From Anaspis maculata (Eukaryota; Arthropoda; Insecta; Coleoptera; Scraptiidae), in NCBI GenBank assembly GCA_949128115.1, contig OX421966.1, positions 52,325,416-52,389,415 of the forward strand: a stretch of DNA of 64,000 nt. Direction: 5' to 3'. The position numbers and the translations under genes are program-made. Within the stretch, counting starts at the first letter, position 1, and every line of letters starts with the position of its first letter. The notes beneath the pieces are model-generated. The model made no database searches. It saw nothing but the letters and a program-made list of their open reading frames with translations, and was not told the origin of the DNA. Shown piece by piece: positions 11,901 through 24,182 of this stretch.

Positions 11901-14081
11901 TTATATACTGTTAATCATACTCTGACCAAATTGCAAAACAACTATGAAATAGGTAGTGGTTGTCCCTAAGATTCCAAAAAGCGTCTTGCGGTTGACATCA
12001 AAGAAATCAGCTGCCGAAAATTTTGCCACGTTTTCTTTTGCCATCGCCAGCAATTGAGAAAAACTCTCTCTTTCCATTTTATCCAAAATAAAATGCTGCG
12101 CCTTGTAACACAACGTGACTGTTTTTTTGCTTTCGTTTTCAACCGTATTGCATTTCAACATCAAAATTGTCGTGGAACTCTGCAAAGAATAAGATAGTTA
12201 TATATGTCTGCAACATACTTTTCCATCTGTAGTATGCATTCCGAGCTGCATTCTAATGGAAGTAAAGGTGGATAGTAGTCCGGACGGCGACTAATTTAGA
12301 TCCCACCCTGCAATCTTTGATGAGTACCTACATCTGTTGCTAAGACCATGTCCTCCCGATTCAGCCTTGGAGCCCCCATCGCCAACGGTGCAGGCGCCAT
12401 ATACACTAATATACAGTTTGAAATAGAAAAAAGTTTAACATTATAAATAAGTAGGTACAGTTGGGAGCGAAATGATTCATACAGCACCGCTAGGAAGTCG
12501 GCTGGATTTCAGAAATGTTAGCTGCTTGGATTGTTCTTGAATGCCAGTTTTGATGAGAGATTGGTCGTTATCAAAACTGGCACTCAAGAACGATCCTAAA
12601 AACTAACATTTCTGAAATCCAGCTGTTTTCCTAGAGGTGCCGTATGAATCATTTCGCTCCCAACTGTACCTACTAAGCCCAAATAGTTAGAGTTGGAGTG
12701 GCAGCCCCTTCAAATATTATGAGCGGCAATTGGGGTTGAGTGACACATCCTTTTAAAAGCTTGTTCAATTATCTTTACAATGGTGCTATTTTTTACGATT
12801 CGATAGAATTTTTTTCAAGATGATGCAATTCTCTACAAAAAAGTGACACATTTTAGTATTTATAAATGTTCACCTTTTTTCTATTTCACCCGATTTCACC
12901 CTGTATATGGCGACTGCACAGATGGCGGTGAGAGCTTCAAAGTTGAATCAAGAGGACATCAAGGTATCAGAAACAGATGCACCAAGCGGCTTGCTTCTCT
13001 AAAAAAATACAGGATGGAATCCCTCAATGTCCGGACTATAGAGGGTAGGTCCAGGGTAGGTACATGTAGGTTACTTACATATTCAGGGTTATTCTATATT
13101 TTACTACGACTTTATGTTGACCTAGATAGACAAAGAGGGAGTATAGGGGACTCATAGATACAGACAAAGATAGCATGCAAATAACAAGTTCTGAGATAGA
13201 GACTATAAAGAAATGAACAGCCTGACGGAGGTACCTACAGTACTAACCAGAATAATTGTAGTCCACAATCCATAAGATAAAAACATATTTAAAGTTGCTC
13301 TCGAAACATAGGTAAAATATAAAGTAGAGGTGAGCGTGTTCAAAATCTGCGTTATGCAAACGCCAGTGATGAGAACGAAGATCCAGCCAAAAATATCGTT
13401 GAATATTTTGACCATATCACTAAGAAGCAACAAAAATTCACCAGTCTCGACGACGGAGCGGCTTTTTTGACCATTCCTCGAGCTGTTCCTGATAGTCTTC
13501 AAGATCCCATTCAGTTGCTTGTAACGCACCTTGAAACCATCCAGAATGTTGAACATGAGCAACTGCTCGAGAAAGCTGCAGTACGTGCAGAAATCATAGA
13601 TAATATAAGTTAAATGGTAATCTATGCGTGCTAAATCTATCCAGTTGCAGCCCACGTAGACGTAAGTAAGGAAAAATGTCATGTTGTACAAAGCGAACCA
13701 CCTCCGAGGATTGATGCAGGTGACCTTCGAGTTTTCCATCATCTTCAAGTCGAAGGATTGGAAACTGTCCAGGAGCTTCTTCCATTTGTCTTGATTGAAA
13801 AAGCAAGAGCTCAAAATGGCAGTCACGACTACGAGTACCATGAAACATTCATTGAAGCAAGTCAATATTCTATGCTGAGCATTTTGATCAAAGTTATTAT
13901 TGCGAAAGCACATCAAAAGGTAAACCGCTGCAATTCCGATGAGCGAACTCTGAATTATCGCTAGGATCTTGTTCAAGAGTGGGCGGGCTAGTGCCTCAGT
14001 TCCGAAATCGTACCACGGAGTCATGCCTAGGAATTTTACGAAAACGAACGGAACTCTGATGTCAGCGATAAGAGAAGGCAT
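11901..14081 (-). CDS. Gustatory receptor (Gr-A), two exons, 370 aa
   Basis: Predicted seven-pass chemoreceptor, a ligand-gated channel of the insect Gr family. Exon 1 is complement 14081-13248 (278 codons), starting at ATG 14081 and ending CTG|GTTAGT. Exon 2 is complement 12179-11901 (92 codons plus stop), preceded by TTTGCAG. The 1068-nt intron is phase 0. Hydrophobic segments lie near residues 40-57, 75-95, 125-145, 155-185, 225-250 and 258-278, with the seventh in exon 2. Signatures are NDIFGW in the fifth segment and TTTTYFIVVLQF at the C terminus, matching TYhhhhhQF. Length is normal for a Gr. The start aligns with paralogues through the shared 'TPWYDF' segment. The intron contains a palindromic MITE (12451-12673). 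The ligand is unknown. Confidence 0.88.
12451..12673. repeat. Palindromic MITE inside the Gr-A intron
   Basis: The arms run about 12451-12555 and 12570-12673. The left edge GTAGGTACAGTTGGGAGCG is mirrored by CGCTCCCAACTGTACCTAC. The inner arms pair 'ctggatttcagaaatgtta' with 'taacatttctgaaatccag'. It has no coding capacity and could form a long hairpin in the unspliced transcript. Confidence 0.8.
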
Positions 14082-14998
14082 TTTGAACTGTTCAGAAAAT
14101 TAATTGAATGGGAGGAAGTTTTTCTGAGCCACAAACAAGATAAACCATAAACACTTTCAATAATGATAAATGTATAAAGATTAGATTGAGCTCTTACAAA
14201 CAGTTGTATATTTTAGTGAATGCCGATTGCCGAATGCCGACCGACTATCAATAATATGGTGATGTTGCTTTTTCATTGTGTACCTACCTCAAACCATAAT
14301 ACAGTGTTATCAAAAATTGGCTGTGTCACCCCAAAACTTTCCCGACGAGTAGCAAATGGAAAATTGGAAATTTTTGTACGAGACGTCGCGTTCCTTCGGG
14401 TGGGAAGTTTGGATTTGAGAGAAAGATTGAGACAAATCTGAAGCATCTTTCATAGTAAAATGACAAAAAATTCGTAGCAAAATGACAATTTGTTTTTGAA
14501 ATTTACGGAAAAATCTAAAAGCTTCTTTCAAATGATTGTAAAAATCGTCAATTAGAGCTTCATTCAAGGCGCATCATTTGAGTCGGGTCTCGATAAGCCA
14601 AGGCCTGCATTTTTAAGTGAAAACTCTTTGAAAATTCAGAGAATTTTGATAGAATTTGTCGGAGAATATTAAAAAACAGTTACCTCTTGTTGAAAAAAAA
14701 TCTGTTCACGGATCATTCGAACAAAGTGGAGACCACAACGTGCGTGTAGAATACATCTGCCCAACTGGCGGAGGTGCCGCATCCAAAACACGCTGGTGAT
14801 ACACGCGAAGGTGTTGGACTGTCCGAGAGCCGCCGCAAAGCCACATGCCGCGGTTAGTTTGGAATTTACCAGAGAACTGATGAATAAACGTTTCAAAAGT
14901 TCACAGTCGGAGAATATAAGCACCGATGGGCAGACCGACACACCAGTATTAAATTCAGAGTGACAACAGCGAGTGGTTGAAGTAATTCAAAGCGATAT
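14082..14998. other. Upstream of Gr-A; no gene recognised
   Basis: This should hold the Gr-A promoter and leader, but no clear TATA box was assigned. Two minus-strand frames (14310-14567, 14669-14941) do not resemble receptors or known proteins. Confidence 0.4.
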
Positions 14999-17224
14999 AC
15001 AGGGTGTCCCAGCTAAAACAATCCAGCGCGATTTTCTCAGAAAATATTAGGGCAACAAAAAAATTTTTTCAATGGGGCCTTGCAATTGAAAAACTCAACG
15101 TGAGGTCGCCACTACTGTAGGGGGCGCCTACTTCAATAAAGCGGCCGTAACGATGCGAAAAACAGGGGAGTTTGAGTAGTTTGACCAGTAACTGACAGTG
15201 ACTGGAGACGTCAAGCAAGAAACAGAGGTTATCCAAATTTCAAATCAAGACATAAAATGACGGACGTCGGTCGCTGAAGCGTCAACGCCGTCAAAATCAT
15301 CGAATTTGCCCCCAACGGTCGTGGCGCCCTCGGTGTGTAAAAGTGGCAGTGCAAGGCCCCATTGGAGGGAAGCCTGATCTTTCAGCTTTCTTTTGAGGGG
15401 GCGCCAATGCTTGTAGGTGCACTAGTTTTCAAGAATATGCAATTTGAATCTGGCGAGTCACAAGAATTTGAATATTCATGACCCACAAAACAAAATACTT
15501 CGGATTGTGGTATTTCCACTTTGTTTTGTTTATACGTTGGTACCTAAAGTAGGTACGGGCGTTGACGTTCGTAGCGTTTGCCGATAGGAGAGGGAGATGG
15601 CGCTGCGCTAGGCGGACCCGGGCGAGCGGCAGTCGCGGGCAGACAGAGGAGAAGAGAATCAGCTGTGGTGCGGAACACGTGATTTCAAGTGCTCCGGTGT
15701 GCGCCGTTTTTTTCGTATTTAAGGTTAGTTTTTCACTAATTATTGTACCGTAATTTTGGCTTCCACCCACTCACCAAATCATGCATTTCGATAGCTATTT
15801 TGTCCGCGAAATTATTGTACATAACCCGAAATTCTTTATTCTCTTTGTTCTCAACGGGCTTGCATAACCCGCAGTTTTTCCCCTTTGAAATTAAGGTGCT
15901 TCGCACAGCTTTGAATTTTGTGCAATTTATCTACTCCCAGATAATCTTAATATTGACGGCAAAAGCCGTAAATCTAATGGGTGTGCTTTTTGCGCGCTCA
16001 TGACGCGACCTCAAGGCCTGCGAACTGCGCTGCGCGCGTATTTCGAGGTTCCATTAATTGTTTCTTTTCCACAAGTTACGTCACAAACAGAAAGATGACA
16101 AAAAGAAACTCTGCTACGCCCAAATCAGTCGCTAAGTAGAGAACAGTACTTTTTATGATTCATTCTCATTTCATTGTTCATTGTCGGGTTATACCTGAAA
16201 GTAAACGGAGGAAAGAAGACTTTCACGCTTCTCCGTGTCCCAGGGGGGTTCACCTGCTTGTATGAATCTGCCTTGTTGAGTCTACTAACCGTTTCTTATT
16301 TGGGGGGAATTATGTAATCTCTTTTGCAAAATGTTTAACGTGATCTCCTGTTGTTCCTACTTATGATGCGATTCTGTAAAGGATGGCATTCTGTAGATAC
16401 GCTGTTATTTAAAAGAAATCCTGTCAGCTATTGGTTTGCCTAGTGTAACGGAGCATTTGTGGAATGTTGTTTTTGTTGGGAATCGCCACATTAGTTTCCC
16501 ATCCTTTTGCCGCTGCTTCAGATTCGGGTTTGTTTCTTTTTACTGCCCTGATTCGACAGGCATATTTATTTATGAACATATTCGGTAGTATCACGGAATC
16601 TCCTCACCAGGAATGTGTACGCTGGATGTTGGAACTCGAATGAAGTATGAAAGTGTTCAATGATTGTGGTTGCAATTCGCATTCCTCGATAATACCGACA
16701 ATGTCAATTCACAAGCTCAACTGTAAATGTCACTTATCTTGCATTTAACGAAAATAAGTGTTCACCTTCGGTAACGAATGTAAACACACTAAATTTTGAA
16801 GGAGTGCTTTCACTTCTTTTGCTTTTACCCCGCTCTGATCAGTACCTTGAACGGACTGTCCGGCCCTCTCACCGGCAGGCAACTGAGTGGGTTGATCCCA
16901 CGTGTGTACTCCATCGAGAATAGGCTTCATGAGAATTCCTTGTCCATCCCATCAGGATATCATTAAAGTACATCCTCGAGTACATCTGACTCCAAATTTA
17001 CCTCTTCGATTCACGTTGGGGTTTCAATTCCAATTAAGTCGGCGACGAAGAGTGGGCCACAAGTTGGCTCGAGTCGTCGCACCCTTGCCTGTACTGTTTA
17101 CTAACCATTCTTCTGTTTTGTATGTATGTTTCTGTGGGGTTTGCGATGGGTAACTTCTGGGGAATTTCGGGCGAATGCGTTATAGATACTTCTTTCTTTC
17201 AATTGCTTACAAAAAGTATGACCA

Positions 17225-17465
17225 ACTTTAAGTTCTCTACTTATTTACCTCTCACCTGTTTCTTGTTTATTTATCCACCTATTTATCTCGCATTGGTTTC
17301 TTGTTTATTCATGTACCTGTTTATCTCTTATTTGTTTCTTGTTTATTTACCTACACCATTATTCATCATTTGTTTCTTGCTGATTTATTCACTTGTTTAC
17401 TGATCATTTGTTTCTTGCTGATTTATTTACTTGTTTACTGATCGTTTTTTTTTATTGTTTACTCA
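17225..17465. repeat. T-rich degenerate tandem repeat
   Basis: Imperfect repeats of phrases such as 'tttgtttcttgtttattt' and 'acctgtttatctc' recur about every 45-50 bases. The 93-codon open frame over it is a by-product of the repeat. Confidence 0.7.
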
Positions 17466-18185
17466 TCTATCAATTTGACTTCTTTTGTTTGTAAAATGAA
17501 AAATTAAATTGCTGAGTGTAAAGTTTCCTTTTGTTGTTACGTAAATAACTTGTAAACGAAACAAACCTTCAAAGAGGTTCAAGCACCGCTTCACGCTGAC
17601 TTGATCAATGCATCACTGGAGTGACTTCTCTGTCATTTCATCAAGACTCATTCACACTTGACTTTTGTTCAGATCATTTGGGAAGGGATTTTTCAGCAAC
17701 CAACCAGGCTATACGCGGGGGTTTCTTTGACGTGTTCTTCCCATGTGTGCCTGTCAGCGAATACGTCACTCTTCCTTTGTGATCAAATTGACAGTTTGAC
17801 ATATTTCATGATTTCTTGTTTTGTTTTGCTAATCTGATTTTGTGTTCATTTCATTGTTGTGAATTCCCGCATTGTCTAAATAATTTGTAATGATTTCTCT
17901 TGTTTCATTTGTTTGTGTTTTTCTGTTCTTCATTCTTGTTGTGTCATTTTATCACTGTCAATAGGTGTTTTGAGAAAAGAAACAAATTCATCTAAAACTT
18001 TGCAATTGATGTCCAATAAACATTCATTTTGCTTGCATTTCATTCGCGTTTCATTCAAGAATCAAACCTCATCCCCAACAACACATTCTCATCTCGAGTA
18101 AGAACTGAACACAACGTAGGTAAAATGTAAACGACGTGGGGAAGGGAAGAAACAGCGACGATCACAGCCAAACAACGTCAACCAG

Positions 18186-18312
18186 GGTACACTACAGAGT
18201 GATGCTATGTGACCAGGATAGACTACGTTACACTACAGAATGGTGCCGTGACCAGGATAAACTACGTTACACTACAGAATGGTGCCGTGACCGTGACCAG
18301 GATACACTACAG
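18186..18312. repeat. 39-bp minisatellite, about 3 copies
   Basis: The unit contains 'gaccaggataaactacg' followed by 'ttacactacagaatggtg'. Three units are nearly identical, with a truncated last unit that has a short GACCGT duplication. Confidence 0.8.
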
Positions 18313-18355
18313 CAATGACATGGAAAAAGAGGGTTACATTACAAGATGAAAAAAA

Positions 18356-18705
18356 ACCTCTTTCTCTGAGCTTTCCATTGATGTGTCGCCGTTGTCTGTA
18401 CCTGGCCAAATGAGCCAGAAATTCGGCCTCAAAGTTCAGCAAACACAATAATCGGAATTCATAACGACGTCACCGATCACGCACTTGTTGATTTTCACAT
18501 CAGCCAGTATTCATTTCTATGGTGAATCCAGGTATGTTAAGTGAAAAAGTCGTAGTAACGGCTGGTGTTAAAATCAACAAGTGTGTGATCGGTGACGTCA
18601 CGAATTCCGACTATTGTGTTTGCTGGACTTAGAGGCAGAATCTCTGGCTTATTGGGCTAGGTACAGACATCGGCGACACATCAATGGAAAGCCCAGAGAA
18701 AGATG
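18356..18705. repeat. Palindromic element nested in the right part of the 3.9-kb element
   Basis: The left arm (18356-about 18497) contains 'gctttccattgatgtgtcg' and the right arm (about 18557-18705) its mirror 'cgacacatcaatggaaagc'. The inner edges pair 'gtcaccgatcacgcacttg' with 'caagtgtgtgatcggtgac'. It is probably a MITE. Confidence 0.75.
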
Positions 18706-19135
18706 TTTTTTTTCATCTGAAGTATTTTGTTTTGTCGGTCATGAATTTTCGAATTCTTGTGACTCGCCCGATTCAAATTGCATTTTCTTGGAAACTAGAG
18801 CACCTAAAAGCATCGGCACCCCCTCAAAAGTAAGCTAAAAGATCAGGCTACCCCCAATTGAAATTTTGTTGTTGTTGCCTTGATATTTTCTAAGAAAATC
18901 GCGCTGGATTGTTTTAGCAGCTGGGACACCCTGTGCTCAAACGCAAATGATAAATGACGTGTATTTAGTGGTACGCAGTAATACACAGTGTGTTTCGAAC
19001 GTTCGAAAAGAAGTTATAAAATAACCCAAACGCGAAATATGTAACAATATTCTTACGAGCGGCGATTCTCGCGTGCATTCTGGAGCACACGCGGCCTTTC
19101 TAGACTGTTCGCATCAGAAAACAATGCGAAGCTCT

Positions 19136-19370
19136 GGACATTCCAGAACATACGTGATGGCTTGGCGATTCAAATTACATGGGAGACTTCGATAGCCGAG
19201 TAGGAAGGATCAGCCGAATTGGCAGAGGCGCTGCGTCTCCAGAGTACGCAGTGTGCACGCGAAAGGTGTGAGATTTTTCGGGAGTCGCCTAGAAACCGTA
19301 TGCCGGGTAATTGTGGAATTTGCTGGAGGACGGGTGGAAGATCCCGGGACAATAGTCGGAGCTATATAAA
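19136..19370 (+). promoter_or_regulatory. Candidate heat-shock-type promoter without a downstream gene
   Basis: GGAcaTTCcaGAA at 19136-19148 has the alternating 5-bp spacing of a three-unit heat-shock element. Further GAAcgTTC (about 19000) and TTCtgGAG (about 19078) units lie upstream. A TATATAAA box is at 19363-19370. No coding frame of note follows for more than 900 bases. HSE spacing rules are established knowledge; function here is inference. It could be the relic of an Hsp gene, a promoter for a noncoding RNA, or chance. Confidence 0.4.
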
Positions 19371-19943
19371 GCACCGATCTTCGGCCTACGGACGAGTATC
19401 ATGATCCACGAACAAAATTGGGCTGATTAACTCCAACAAGTGTCCAGTTGAATGTTCAATAATTCTCTTCTCAGACTTTCGTTCTTGGTACTTTGATCTT
19501 TGATTGGAACTCAAAAAACCTGCGAGGAATATTCAACAGGAATTTAGTTTACCTACCTGTAATCCACTTTAATTCCTTTACTTTACAATGTATTAGTTTT
19601 ATCAATACTATTATCATTATATCATCATTAGGTATTACTATTATACGTTGTTGTCGAGTATTCTTTGTTGTAAAGCAACCCTGGATGTTGGGGAAGATGT
19701 AATGTTGTTATCAAATTTTTTTCTGTCTCTCTTGCCCAGGGTTTGATTTTTGGTGATTTCCAAGTTTGGGAACTGAAACTGACCGATTCAACAGCTCACG
19801 GCATCAGTCTAACTGAGCTTAAACCGTTTCATTCGACGGCTACCCACTTATTCCGCTAGTTGTTGTCCCTCTGTCAGTTAGAGATCTGTATCTATATTCC
19901 GTTCCGTTCCGTTTTCATTTCCAGTAGAATGATTTTCTGGAGC
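19371..19943. other. Intergenic downstream of the candidate promoter
   Basis: AT-rich sequence with no convincing coding frame. If the preceding promoter is real, a transcript would begin near 19395 and would look noncoding here. Confidence 0.35.
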
Positions 19944-20082
19944 AAAAATAAAGTGACAAGCTAGAGCGCTAGCAGGACACGGCTGGTGACCGCTGATAGT
20001 TTCGCTCCAAAACTTTGTAGGTGCCATCAGCCATAGTCGTAGCCCCCCAGCTTGTCACTTGATTTTTGCCCCAAAAAGTTAT
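19944..20082. repeat. MITE, TIR about AAAATAAAGTGACAAGCT
   Basis: The left end 'aataaagtgacaagctagag' and the right end 'agcttgtcacttgattttt' are inverted. The middle holds mirrored 'ggtgaccgctg' and 'catcagccatag'-type motifs. The same ends bound a longer relative at about 21161-22117. Confidence 0.65.
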
Positions 20083-20323
20083 TCTACTGAATTTAAAACG
20101 GCATATAGGTAGCTTTAATTTCGAGATCAGCCAATCAAAATGATGAGGTATTTTCAGGATGAAATCGAGCACTTCTCTAAAGTAGTACCGTTATATTTGC
20201 ATTATAACTACCTATCCATATAAGCAGGCCATATCATGGGCCTTATGATTATTTTGAGAATTTATAAAGACATCAGAAGTATTGATAATAAGATAGGTAC
20301 ACAAGGAACGTGTAGGCAGGTAT

Positions 20324-23058
20324 TTACTTAGTCATGGCATGTCCAAACTGTAACATAACTATAAAATACGTAGTAGTGGTTCCCAAAATTGCGAACAGAG
20401 TCTTTCTGTTGACCACAAAAAAATCAGCTGCCGAAACTCTGGCCACGTTTCCTTTCAGGATCTTTAGCAAACGGGAAAAGTCTCGTCTCTCCTTTTCCGT
20501 GCTCCAGTATTGTGCCTTGTAGCAGGATGTGATTAGTTTCTTGTTTTCCACTTCAACTCCGTTACATTTCAACATCAAAATCGTTGCGAAGCTCTGGAAG
20601 AGGCAGACATTTTAGGTTTATCTCTTGATATTCTGCACCTTTTCCAGTTGTACTTCAGAGACAGCGGAACCAACGACAGAAGTCAGAAGTGACGTAACTT
20701 TGAAACTGTATGTAGCCATGCATAGGGGCGCTGAAAGGCTACAGGTGGTTCACTATCTGATAAGCTCTGCAGAACTCCCACTCGTATTTTTGAACTCCAT
20801 CAAACCGTATCCTTCCAGCATCCCCATGGTTGATTGCCAAATTAGATATTAAAGTTTCGTGCTTTTCGAAATGTAACTGGAAAAAGAGTGAGTACTTAGA
20901 TAAATTAATGCCATTCACGTTATAAATTGAAGCAATGGGTAGGAAAAAGCGTTAGCATTAGTCACAGCGTTTAGTCCATGGCGATACAGAACAAAGTTGT
21001 AAGGGTTTTCGGCCATCAACCATCATGTGTGGAAGATATGAAGGTAACGCGAAAACGCGATCAGTGGTTGATGGTTGATGGCCAAAATACCGCTGAGCTT
21101 CACTTTGCTGTTTTACCACCCAATGTTCCAATCCAGGACTAGAACTTTTTGAATCAATACTAAAGTGACGAGCTGGAGCGCTGGGGGCTACGGTCACGGC
21201 TATAGGCGTCTAGGCGATTTACATTTAAAAAACCCCACCTGGTGTAGAGATCGGTAGGTACTTGATCGTAGACTAGAGACATTTTTTGAGAGGAACACTT
21301 ACTCCGACGTCTAGTAGCCTAGGTGGGCACTAGTGGATACCTGCAATACCCACATTATTGACATGGAAATTTGACAAGTAGAAATAATGTGAAAAGGGGT
21401 TTGCATTTGTGTCTCTTATTTCATGTTATAGTTAGCGTATTTAGCAGGCTTGTAGTATATCTAGCTCCAGAGGTGCGCAGCTGAAAGACTACGCCCCCAG
21501 CATTCCCAGCAATGCACTACATTGCGGTGAAAAAAAGACAACGTTTACGTTCCGAACACAAAGGTAGCTAGGATCTCCAGCTGAAGTCCAAGCAGCAAAT
21601 CTTCTTAAAAAAGCGAGGAAAAAAGGTAGGTAGTGGTTGACTCTGCACGGCCAGCCCGAGGTGATTCTTTCTTGACTGGCAAGCTGGGTTGCAAGGCTGG
21701 TCGACGAGCTTGTGTGTTTCCCTCCGTGCGGATGTGACAGAGCAGTCTGTTGCTCTTCCTTGGGCGGAAGCTATGGGTGATTTAGAGAAAGGTCTGCGAC
21801 GACGCTGGTCATCAACATGGGGCTTTAGATAGAGCCTACGGGGTCCCAAGGGTTCACAGGAACAAAAGTTTGCTTGTAGTGGACTGCACAAGACAGCAAA
21901 GTAACAGTTTTGACGTGCCACCAATTGACGTAACAGCCGACGTTGCCTGCGGCAACTTACACATCTTCTGACAATTAATTCCCTAAAACTTCCTCTACGA
22001 AACGGCCATTTTCCCCAATAAGGTCAATCGCCTATAGTGACCGCTGCCGTTGGTTTCTGTTGCAGGTGCCATTAACCGTAGGCGTAACCCTCCAGCTTGT
22101 CATTTTATTTTTGCTTCAGAAAGTTATAGTTTTGAATTTAAGGTATGATTGGGATATGAGTTTTCACTTCCAGCTAAGAAAAATGAGTATTTGAATCAAA
22201 CTATAAGAGTTTGCAGTTAGGTAAGTAGAGGTAAGTACTAACCAGAATTATAAGACTCCACGATCCATAAGATGTCAAGAAATGAATGTTATCCATCGTA
22301 GCATAATAGTACAAAACAAAGTGTATCCAAACCAAAAGATGCGATATGCAGAAGCCAGTAACAAAAACGAAAACCCACCCGAAAATATCATTAAACGTGT
22401 TGATCATATCGCCAAGAATCAACGTGAATTCACCAATGTCTTTGACATAACAGCCTTCTTGGTTTTCAACACTCCTCAAGTTTTTATTCAGTTGTCTATA
22501 AGACTCACTGAAAACGTCTAAAACGTTTACCATCAGCAACTGTTCAAGAAAGCTACAGTATATACAAAAATCGTGGATTACGAATGTCAAAGCAACCGCA
22601 AATGGCGCCATAGTAAATCGAATGTACTCGACGTAAACGAGAGAGGCAATAAATATAAGGTTGTATAAAATGAAACGTCTCCAAGCCTTGCCGCTGGAAA
22701 CACTTGAATTTGTCAACAATTTCGAGCCAATGTGATGACACTCATCGAGAAGTTGCTTCCATTTGGCTCGGTTAAAAACGCAAGAGCTCAGAACGGTGGC
22801 AATGACTACGAGTGCCGTGAACAAATTGTTGCAAGTCACCAAAATCATTTCGTGAAGGACGGAATGACCCATAATAACGTTATGGTGCCGCATGCAGTAT
22901 ATCGATCCGATGGCAATGACCAGAGAATAAATTATCGATATAAATGTGTTCAAGAAAGGGTAAGTCAATGTTTTGGATCCAAAATTGTACCAGGGAGTAA
23001 TTCCAAAAAAATATCCGAAAGTGAAAGAAACGTCGATGCGAGCGATGGCACAACTCAT
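20324..23058 (-). CDS. Gustatory receptor (Gr-B), two exons, 361 aa
   Basis: Exon 1 is complement 23058-22243 (272 codons), ATG at 23058, ending CTG|GTTAGT. Exon 2 is complement 20593-20324 (89 codons plus stop) after CTTCCAG. The intron is 1649 nt, phase 0, at the same place as in the paralogues. Shared landmarks are TPWYNF near residue 22, SSCVFNRAKWKQLLD at about 90-105, HDFCIYCSFLEQLL at about 157-170, NDIFGW in the fifth segment, and the C-terminal TTTTYFIVMLQF. It is closest to Gr-A, Gr-C and Gr-D, and the frame is intact with no missing hallmark. The intron carries a transposon-like insertion (about 21161-22117). The role as a taste or contact chemoreceptor is inferred from the family. 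Confidence 0.87.
21161..22117. repeat. Element with MITE-like ends in the Gr-B intron
   Basis: The left end 'aaagtgacgagctggagcg' (about 21166) and right end 'ctccagcttgtcattttatt' (about 22091) are inverted and match the short MITE at 19944-20082. About 850 bases of unrelated interior lie between. A 118-codon minus-strand frame (21568-21924) inside it matches nothing I know. It could be a longer non-autonomous relative of the MITE, or two solo ends. Confidence 0.55.
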
Positions 23059-23254
23059 GTTGAACTCATGGAAACTCAGGTCGAGACTCAGCTAAACGGT
23101 AAACACTTTCAAGGAAATGATAGTGTTCCTAATCAGTATTTACTATCTAATATGTGATTATTACCTAAGTACCTAAATTAAATACCGAGCTAGGTATAGG
23201 TACCTACGGAGAATAAAAAACGCTACGATAATCGTACAGTTGTACTGTTGCTCG

Positions 23255-24058
23255 CCTATAGGAGCTTTGCGAAAATTGTGAAAATGCATGTGCTTCACAA
23301 GGCACAGTACCTTCATTTTTGCCATTTAAAGAAAAAAAAACACCAATATGAATTGAACAGAAAATAGAGAAATTACACACGTCGCAACTACTCACCTATT
23401 TTTCGCAACTTTCTTTCCGTTTTCTGTGTTTGTTTCTTCTTGTTAAACGTACTTCATCTCCTCTTTATGCTTTTGCGCGATACTTTCCATGCGTTGTTAT
23501 CCTTTTTTTTTTGGGCTCTTCCGCTTCTTTTTCTTTCATTTCATTCCTTCTTTTCACGCGTCGACTGCCTTTTTGCGATTTCTTCCCGTTTTGTGTGATA
23601 TTTTCTTTCTTTTTAATGGTTTTTTGATATTGATAGCCATTTTTAGCCCTGTTTCTTGTTTGAAGACGCGTTCTTTTTAGCTTCTCCCCGACCAACACTC
23701 CATTTTGCTTTCCGGTCTCGTTGGTGGATTTTGGTAGCGTATTGCCACAAAAACAATGTCTTTAAGTGGTTTTCTTACGATTTCTTGCAATAATTAGCCA
23801 TCTTTCTTGTTCCATGACGCATTATATTTAGCTTGTCTCCGCCCAACACCCCTATTTTGCTCCCCGGTCCCGTTGGTGTGTTTTATCTTTTGTTCAATAT
23901 AATTTCCACTCCCGTTCGGGGGTTGCATATCCGCCCGGCGCTAAAAATACACTGCGTAGTTTCCTAACTAATTTCTTGGCCACTCATCTTTTGTAGTCCA
24001 TTCCTACTTATGGAATGATCGAAATCGAGGTTCCCTTCATGACACAGTCACCAGGAAA
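23255..24058 (+). repeat. Dispersed repeat, copy 1
   Basis: About 800 T-rich bases shared in the same orientation with 53185-54002. Common blocks include 'gcatgtgcttcaca', 'atagagaaattacac', 'actttccatgcgttgttatc' and 'aatacactgcgtagtttcct'. Divergence is visible throughout. The family is unknown, and I see no coding potential beyond the T-rich frames. Confidence 0.75.
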
Positions 24059-24182
24059 GTGATCGACCTGTTTCGGCTTCTTAAAAGAAAAATCGTCCAG
24101 CAAAAAATCAGAGGTGGGTCTTTTTCTTTAAAAAAAATCGCGTAGTATTTCCACCCGTGTGACAGTTGGCAGTATGGCACAA

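Larger units (their letters stand above)
14999..18934. mobile_element. 3.9-kb element with long terminal inverted repeats, no transposase seen
   Basis: The left end ACAGGGTGTCCCAGC (14999) and right end GCTGGGACACCCTGT (to 18934) are inverted copies. Homology continues inward through the 'caatccagcgcgattttct' block and the 'tgcactagttttcaagaa' / 'ttcttggaaactagagca' pair, giving right-arm homology of about 230 bases. The left arm carries about 270 extra bases bounded by duplicated 'ggccttgcaattg' / 'gcaaggccccatt' motifs. Inside are GC-rich leader-like sequence (15542-15720), a T-rich tandem array, a 39-bp minisatellite and a nested palindrome. I found no transposase frame, so it may be a large non-autonomous element or a composite. 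Confidence 0.6.

Noticed and set aside
21568..21924. 118-codon minus-strand frame in the Gr-B intron
   Set aside because: It sits inside a transposon-like insertion, is Cys/Arg-rich without a motif, and overlaps no splice-consistent model.
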